Source: Callaeas wilsoni | Taxonomy: Eukaryota; Chordata; Aves; Passeriformes; Callaeidae | DNA length: 64,000 bases | Direction of reading: 5' to 3' | Assembly: GCA_013398955.1 (NCBI GenBank) | Contig: VWPU01012708.1 | Span: 183,377 to 247,376 of the forward strand | Shown: one piece after another, positions 15,201 to 24,200 of the stretch | Numbering within the stretch: the first letter of the stretch is position 1 | Layout of the letters: each line of letters begins with the position of its first letter | Translations under genes and position numbers: made by a program | The notes under the pieces: generated by a model | What the model was told of the DNA's origin: nothing | The model's input: the letters and a program-made list of their open reading frames with translations, nothing else | The model's database searches: none

Positions 15201-18200
15201 TAACATCACAGGAAACCCAGAACCCATCAAAGCTAAGTCCACGTGACGAGAATGAGTCCCTGCATTAGACAAACACAAAAACAAGCAAACAAACAAAACC
15301 CCTCTCACAGCCATCATCTCACTAACAGGAAAGTCATGCTGTAGTTGTATAGTCACAAAAGCAAAATAATACCACAAACCAGTAGATTTTATAATGCAAT
15401 ATCTATAAACCTAACAGAGGTCTTTACTTACAATAGCTTAGATAATGCATTCCCTCAGCAAGGAATTTGAGGATGATCAAATATGCACTTGAAAATGCAC
15501 AAAACTGGTATTACAAAAGTGCTGGGGTTTTTTTATGTCCTTCAGATATCTGCATTTATAATTATTATAATCTGTAATTAAGTGATAGGTGTTCATTCAT
15601 GACACACAGGAATCCCTCCTTTCTACTCACTGTTCAAAGAGCTTTTGTTGCTGAAGCATTAAAGATGAGACTTAATTTATGTGTTGATATAAACAAACAA
15701 ACAAAAAAAGCAGGTTTAACACAAAACTATTAAGACGACCAAGGAATTTTTTAGAAGTTTAAACAAATTAAGATATACAGTTTTATCACCCATAAATACA
15801 TTTCAGATGGTGACTATACATTTCTAACATACTTGTGGTTTCTGTGGCACCACCACTGAGGGTCTGCAGACAGCCGCCTCTCTTCCCAACAGTTTCAAAT
15901 CTCAGAAATAGGACATAGTCTTGAATCAGTGATGAGTCATCCACTTCAAAGTCTCTTTCAAATTTTCTGTAAGAGTCACAATTTCGAATTAAAAGATGGG
16001 AAAAAGAATAAACCTCCAAACCCAAGCCACAAAAAATCAAGACATATTTTTAACATCCAGTCTGGCTTCTTTGTTGTCAGTAACAACTTGAAAAAATGAT
16101 CTTTATACGTCCTTTCGGAAAATGCAAATAGTAACAAATTTAAGCTCATCAATATCTGTATGCTTATTATACTGGTAATTTGCTATCTTTTCCAGTCTAT
16201 AACAGTTTTCTAAACTAGTATCACATGCATAATAACTACCTGTATTCAGAGTTTAAGTGAGGGAAAATAGCAAGAGCACATTGGCTTTTTCTTTTATTTA
16301 TCCATGAAGAAATGTTTCTTTATGTTTAGTTTTTGAGGTTTTCTTGGGTTGTTGGTTTTTTTAACGAGATGACAGCTCTCTGAAATGCTTCACTCTCTTG
16401 GTGGTTGATATATGGCAAAATCTAATAAAATTCTTACTCTCACAAAACCGTCTTAACCAATTCTTGGTCCGAATGCACCCTTAGTGTATTATAAAACATA
16501 AAATCATAGAAACACTTCAGACTTTGCTTTCTTTTTTGCAGAATCCCACCAAGAATTTTCTTTTAACACACGTAAATACGTAACAAGCTATTCAGAAATA
16601 ATTTGAAGACATATTAACTCAAAATTATTTTCTCTAACACAGCTCTTGCAGAACAGTGTAGACCAATCAATTTTTGTGTGTGTGTGTGCATTTAATTGGT
16701 ATCACTCACTCACTCTGGACTAAAGCACACTGTAATCAAAGATTTCTCATAAGGCAGCAAAGTTCCTTGATTGGGAACGCACAGGATCAAGGTGGAAACA
16801 TCTACATCTCTATTTTTCAGGCTTAAGTCTTGTAAAACAGCATCTGTACTCCCCTGCAGATCTGTCCCCTAAAAAAAAAATCATAATATGAAAAAGTTCA
16901 GCCTGTTCTACTTTCTCTTTTGTGTTTTTTTCCTACACATACATTTTCATGTGCAACAAGTAGACATAACACAAGAAATAGCATTAACATAGTTACATAT
17001 CACATGGCTAATTAACCAATTTTTAAATCAATTTCATGTCAATTTTTTGAACTCTCTTTTCTAAACAAGATTCTCAGATTATTTCACTGTCTGAGAAAAA
17101 GAAGCGAAGCCACAGATTATTAATATCTTAGAACTCAAATTGCATTTTCAGAACTCCTAGGAAATAATATTTGAAAAACTCAATTCTAGGGTTAAATTAA
17201 AATAAAAAACATGTTGGTTGGACAGAAGTTTCAGAAAGCCTATTGATCAGGAATTAGTATGACATAGTAAACAATACCAGAAGATGAATGTTGAGAAATA
17301 AAAAAATGCAAAAGCAGGAACGAAAACAAAGTTTTAACGAAAATAAAAACCAGAGCAGTTTCTTACCATCTCTCCTCCAATGGCATTGTCTTCCAGTACT
17401 GCTACCCAATCCATACACTCAGGGCTTTCATTGTATAAGTATATTTTTTCTGTCTTTGAAGTCCCAAAGTAAAGAGGTCCAAAGTTAATGCATTTCAGTA
17501 CTTTTCCACAAGACACTCCAAGAACTTTAAGAACTTGTTCAACCACAACACCTTTGATCCATACTTCAGTGCAGCCGCGACCTTCCAACTCCACTCTGCC
17601 AGAAAGAGCAGCAAGCAGCAACAGGTAATGCAGAGAAGTGTTAGAAATAATCAGTTTGGTTAGTTCGGTTTGTATTAGAATCTGTGCAAAAAAAATGACC
17701 CAGTCCAAGCATTCAAATCACTGGCTTTCCACAGATAAACGAAGTGGGGAGAGCAGGGCAGAGGGTATGTCCTTGACAATGCCCTAACAGGAATATCACC
17801 AATCAGGAAAAATCACACATTACATGGAGGAGTTTTGGGCTTGGTTTGGTTTCTGACTTTTTTTAAATGTTGGCAACAATAGGAATGACATCCACAAAGA
17901 ATCGGGAGGTGTCCACAGACAATATACACTGCTCTTATCCCTTAGTCTTTGTATCTAAATACCAATTTTAGCATATAATACCTAATTTTGCCATAGGGAA
18001 CTAGAGCTAGAAGTTCCTCTGAACAAGCATGAAAGAACTGCAGCTGTTCCTGCCTGAGAGCTTGATCTCGATGATACCACAAATCACCAAACAGATCATA
18101 TAGACATTGTACCAATTTTTGTTATTAGAATTCTACTGGAACAAAGCATTTTTGTTCTCAATGAACAAAAGAATCAAGCAGTAATACACCCTGTTTTTCA

Positions 18201-21200
18201 AACAGAATCATGTCTTTATGAATAGCCTCTGAGTTGAAAACAAAATTTAAATTTAAAAAAAAATTTTGTTTTGAATAGTCGCATATATAACTACAAAAGG
18301 GATCTGGGAGAGGATCTGAAACTCTCTAAATATCATCTTTCAATTTCTGAAGAGTCCTCTGAGAATAATTTTACTTGTACATAGAAGGTAAATGTTTAGA
18401 CAACAGGGTAGACGGAAATAACCATGGTGTTTTCATGATAATTGTACTATCTCTCCAAATCAAATTCATTTCAAATACCCATTGCAAGACTTTCGTTTGT
18501 TTAAACACGTATATGTACACCCATATACATATCTATTTATATATTTGTGCAAGGCTTGACAAGAAAACAGAACATTTCATTTAGTATAAAGAATATAACA
18601 ATAGCTACTGGGAAGCACCAAATTCACTGACAGAATTACGTAGAATTTTAGGCAGGAAATGGGTGCAGGATGAAATCTGAGCTCTGTGTAGTTACGCTCT
18701 TTCAGTTGAATAGATAAATTATCTACTACACTGCAGGAAACAGCAGCCATTTACCAAGACGAAGTGAAGAAAATAGTGGTGGCAGTCTGGACAGCAAAAG
18801 TAAAGCAGAAAGCAGAACACCTAGCAACCAAAGGGTTGAAGTTCATAGCCAAAGTATGGTATGGAGGAGGATGTAACTGTGAAGCAATAGCACAGATAAC
18901 ACCTTGCCTGTCACTCCAAGAGCCTTTTTCTCCTATAATTTCATTTCCTTTTCCAACAGGCTACCACCGAAAGCAAGAACAGGAAGAACTGAACTTGAAG
19001 TATATCTTAGTAATTTAAAATGAAATAGGAAACTTCCATGCTCATTAAAAAAAAACCACCAACAACAACAACAAAAACATTAAAAAAACCACCACCACAC
19101 GAAAACAAAAGCCGCCCAACAAACCAACCACATCCTATTCCCACTTTGCCCAGAGAGGCTGGGGGCTTTCCAGCCCTAGAGGTGTTCAGGGACAGGCTGG
19201 ATGGGGCTCTGAGCGACCTGGTCTGGTGCAAAGTCCCTGCCCACGGCAGGGGGATTGGAACCACAGGACTTTAACATCCCTTCCACACCAAACCACTCCA
19301 TGATTCTATAAGGTATGCCTCTAACAGTAATCTACTCCTAAAAGAGTTAGTGTTGCCAATACATTCCCTCCAATGAAAATAAGACACATCAAAGAACACC
19401 AGAATGTTTCTGAGACCCCTGAAACACGCAAGGTTAAAACATGCAGTTACAGAAGCTAAGCAAGGAACACAGAATGTGCGGAAAGGTGAAAGATGCAAAA
19501 GTTCCTCCTTAGTTTTATTCTGAGAAATGTGCAAACATCCCAGATCATCACAAATTATGAAAGATTTTTATTAACACAGACAGGTATACAATTTATCCAT
19601 CACTTTTCTGTGGAGATAATATAACAATCAAATTTATTTAATAAAACTAAATATTAAAGACAGCAACTGATACTTAGGAACCTAACTTTTTTAGATAAAC
19701 ATTCATAATAAAGACTAGAATTAATAACAGACAAAAATGGCATTTATAGAGCTGTATTTCTTCAGTTATACACTCACTTCATCATTTCTTTGATGACTCC
19801 GGGTACATCTGTGCAGATATCCACTTCAATTTTCCTTTCAGATTTTGGCTTTACCACTCCTCTGGTCGGTTTTATGTTAAGCAGGACAACCCCATCATAT
19901 AATACTCTAAATACACCTAAAAACACCCAGAGCAATCAACAGAATGCTACACAATATAAAGCTGTAGGTTTATATGCTTCTATAATACACTTGAAATTAT
20001 ACAACACACAATAGAGATGTTCACAAGCAGTATATCTTCCTATGAAAACAGGAAATATAGAGTTAATCTTTTTACAAGCAATTTCAAAGAGAGAGCAGAT
20101 CATTATTTCCAGGCTTTATTTAATTATTACACCCACATGTCCAATTCCATTTTGCAAGCTGTGACTGTAACAGGAAAGGTACTCACATTCCAAACAGAAG
20201 TGACTATATCATAAAGCAGCTGTGAATAAGTTATACAAAGCTCTAAGAAGCTACAGTAGCCTGAAAGTTAAGTGAATATTGCAGGTAACAACACGTTCTA
20301 TGATTTGGTCTGTACCCAACAGAAGTTACTTCAGAAGAGAACAGTAAATATTTCTAGGTTATAAAAATATTTTTTTAAAATGTGAAAAAACCCTGTATTT
20401 AACCAACAACATCCATCAATTATCTGTCATTATATCACAGACAAAAAGAAATTGTTTCAAATGTACAAAAAGTGCACTATTTTATTTCATATAAAAGATA
20501 ATCTCTGATAGGCGATCAGAAGCAGGAACAAAGGACTTGTTTAGAGCATGGAATGAAAGGTGAAATGCAATCCTTGAGTCCCAGGCCAGCACAGAGCCCT
20601 TCCTGCTCAGAGTTTATGCGCTGCCTGTTACTGTGACCTGCTGTGTTATGATTTACAGAGCCTACAGAAACAGATTCAGCTGCTCTTCCCTTGTCTGCCC
20701 CCAGGATATCCTTTACTAACCATCACCTTCTTTCTAATTTTCATCCACTCTTATAAAACTCTACCATGCAGCCTGCATGTATCAGGAAACAGAGTTTTTA
20801 ACTAGAAACAGTCCCCTACACAACACGAAAAAAATAATTATATAAGTTAGTTGTAGATGCATATGTACTGTAGGTTATCTTGTTTTCTTTACCTAATCAT
20901 AACTGCTCGAAGTAGTAAGTTAGCATATATGAGAAAGACCTGATTATATAAACTACATAGTACGTCTTTTAAGATGAAGTGGCTAGGAAAAACACCCACA
21001 ATAATTTCTCCTTTTACTTCATGGAAGAAAAAAACATTAAAAAGATCTGCTTCATCTTTTTTTATTTTTGGGTTTTTTTAATATTGCAACTCTGCGTTGC
21101 TGTAATCATGTATTTCCTCTTGGTACAATATTTCATAAGACAATCTAGGAGACAAATGCTCACACAACCTTGGCCTAATGCAAAAAAAGATAGCCCTTAA

Positions 21201-24200
21201 TGTAACAAGCAGCTGTACAAATGAGGAATGAAAATATTTAACTGCCTTAAATTTGTTGTTTGAAACTCAGCATAGTTGCCATTCTGCTTCTGAAGAGAGG
21301 TGTCTGCAGCTTTGTCCAGTGCAAAAGGCAGCCAAACAGGTTATTTGGATCATATAAGCATTCTTATGCTCCATTGCCCATGTTTCTTACTCTCCCTGGA
21401 ATAGCTGCTCACAGAAATTTAGAGATGTGCCTGTTGTAAAAGCTGTAGGATTTCAAAAGCCATGGCAGCAAGATAAAAGGCCTCTCATTATCTTCTAGCA
21501 CCAAATAGAGTTCAATTCCCATCCTAGAGGACGTTACCTCAGAAAGTGAAGGGAACTTGTAGTTGTTTATTCAAGAGACAGGTCTGGGGACCACTGAAGC
21601 ACAAAGCAAAAGCACATGTGATTTGCTGCCATCTATGCTGGGCACACTAAGGCAGTGAGCAACTATTATTTTTACATCTTTCAAATGGGACTCAGAAGTA
21701 GAGAACTCATGAAATTTTCAAAGTTCCAAAGTATTTTTTTCTTACCTAAATGGAAACATAGTACTGGCTACATAAACAGCGGGCCATGTACACCACCTGC
21801 AGCTACAATACTCATAATTTGCAAGGCTCAAAATTTCAGTTAATTGCTACTTGGTCACTGAAGTGTTAATTTGCATAAAATTACATTTTCCAATAAAATA
21901 AAATATTTGTATGATTTAATGCACACTAAATAGTTACCTGAAGTTGTTCCACGGTTAGCAATACTAATCTCTTTAGTAATTAGTTTATTGTTTGCAATCA
22001 TTTCACCAAAATTAATCTCTGACTCTATTTCCAGATCACAGTACGGAATTAATCTGCAGAGAAAAGACAACATAATATTTTCCAAAACTTGAAAATACCT
22101 TTGCATTTTAAAAGAAATTTGATTAAGCACTCCAGTGGAACAGAGTTCTCCTTTTGTCCTAGTTCTCCTATCAAGGTTTTGACAACTCACTTCAGCACTA
22201 AGGCATGCACAGGGAAGATGTAAAAGACAGGTACTTATCTATCAGCTTGTTTAATATTGACTATTCTAACTTTAAAACAATAAAGCTATAAACAATAAGT
22301 CAAAATTGAATGCACACATTTCTAGTTCATTTTAAATACTTCATTACAGTACTTTAAATAAAACTATCCCAAGTTAGTTGCATCACAAAATAAGACCAAA
22401 TAATTCACCATAATTCATTATGAGCTGCCTGAACTAAAAGCAGAGAAGAAGCAATGCCAGGTTACATTTTTGTGTTTGATACACACTTTATGTAAGTTCA
22501 ACAAAACTTATTACAACAGACAGAAGAGGGTAATGACACAAGCCACGAGCTACTTCTATTATTTATTGAAGAGCCTCAGCCAGTGTGATGCATCACTGTA
22601 CTGGGTACTTTTCAGCCATAATGAAAAGAACATGCCTCAGGAAACTCGTATTTTAAAGACAGCAATTTTTAATACAGTGACACCTCTGGTCTCGCATAAA
22701 ACTGTGTTTCAAATCAACTGGAATTTTACACCAGTAAAAAGTAATTTTACTCTTAGCCACAAATAGGAACATGAAGGAACAATTCCATCTCCTGACCTGT
22801 GTCACATGCAGTACAGAAGAATTAACGGAGAAGGAACATAAACATCCTTGGTTGAGTGAGGTAGATCCTGCCCAAATACTCTGTTGCATAAAGGGGAGGG
22901 GAGGAGGAAGGAAGGGACAGAGGCAAAAAACTGAATCAAGGAACACCAGAAATTTGATGTCAGGAATTATAATACACTGGTTTTAATTCTCTTTGATAAT
23001 TTACTGCAATGTGAAAAAATAATGTAGTAAATTCTTTAAAGAGATGCTAGACCAGCAGGATGTGGCAAAAAGGAAAAAAGAATTAAAAAATAGGAATCAT
23101 CTATCAAAGTTAGAGTACACTCAAAACAATTGCAAAAATTTTACTATCCAAGTATCAAGGCATTCTTACAAGAAGCTTTACTGGAAAAATGAAACAAAAG
23201 TATTTCTCTTCTCAAGATCCAAATATCTCCCTTCCCAAGTGGACAGAAATAAGCACATACTCTAAAAGCAAGGAGATTTTCTAATAGATACAGACCTGTG
23301 CAAAAAGGAGGTAGTCAAGTTCAAGGGTCTGGGGTTAGTGTTTTAATACAGTGTGAGGTTTATTTGTTTGCTTTGGTTTGCTGGTTGGGGTTTTTTTATT
23401 GAAGCTGGAATTTACTGCTTTCGCATGATACAAAATACATTTTGGAAAATGTTGACTAAAAGAAATTATAAAGTGTACTTGTTTTTCCAAACACACAAAA
23501 AATAATTATTAAAGCCTGTCAATGCTTTCCCTGCAAAAGACACTTAAACATGAAGATTTTAAATACTTAATCTATGCCAAGTCCTTTCCAGAAGGGAGTC
23601 ACCAGTAGCATTATTATCCTAAGTAGCCTTACTTTCACAATACTACCCTGAGAAAAATTTTCAAAAATCCCTGAACACATGATGTTGCTCGAAAACATGC
23701 ACCGTACTTTTAGAATCAGGCAACATTATGTTTCACTATAATCCAGATTTGCAACTGTTATGAACAGTTACTGTAAAATCTTTTATATCAGTGATTCAGT
23801 ACGAAGGGAAGACATTAAGAGTAGTTGTTGACTTGGCTAATAAAATTATAAAAATTTCATTCAAAATTCAAAATTCATTCAAGCATTCAATTATCAAAAT
23901 CATCACAACCAAGTTTGAATAAGGGAAAACTAAGAATCCAGACTCTCTATGATTTCAGAGGGACATCACCCCATGAACTTCTTACCCATGTGCCGCTCTG
24001 AAAAAAAAAAAGAAAAATCTTACTTCTGTAAGAAAACTTACTATTTCTTTTCCATTCAATTGACAGACTAACTACAAAGCCATATCTGACACGTGTAAGT
24101 AAACTTTCCAGAAGATTAAATTGCAAATATTAACAGCAGCACATGAACTTTTGACTGTCATACCCAAGCAGGGGGATATCAACTACGTCATCGTCTACCA

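Larger units (their letters stand above)
17596..19777 (-). other. CFAP47 intron 4, with CR1 insertion
   Basis: About 2.2 kb. It contains an A/C-rich low-complexity stretch (19,046-19,130) directly followed by a CR1 3' fragment on the opposite strand to the gene. Confidence 0.7.
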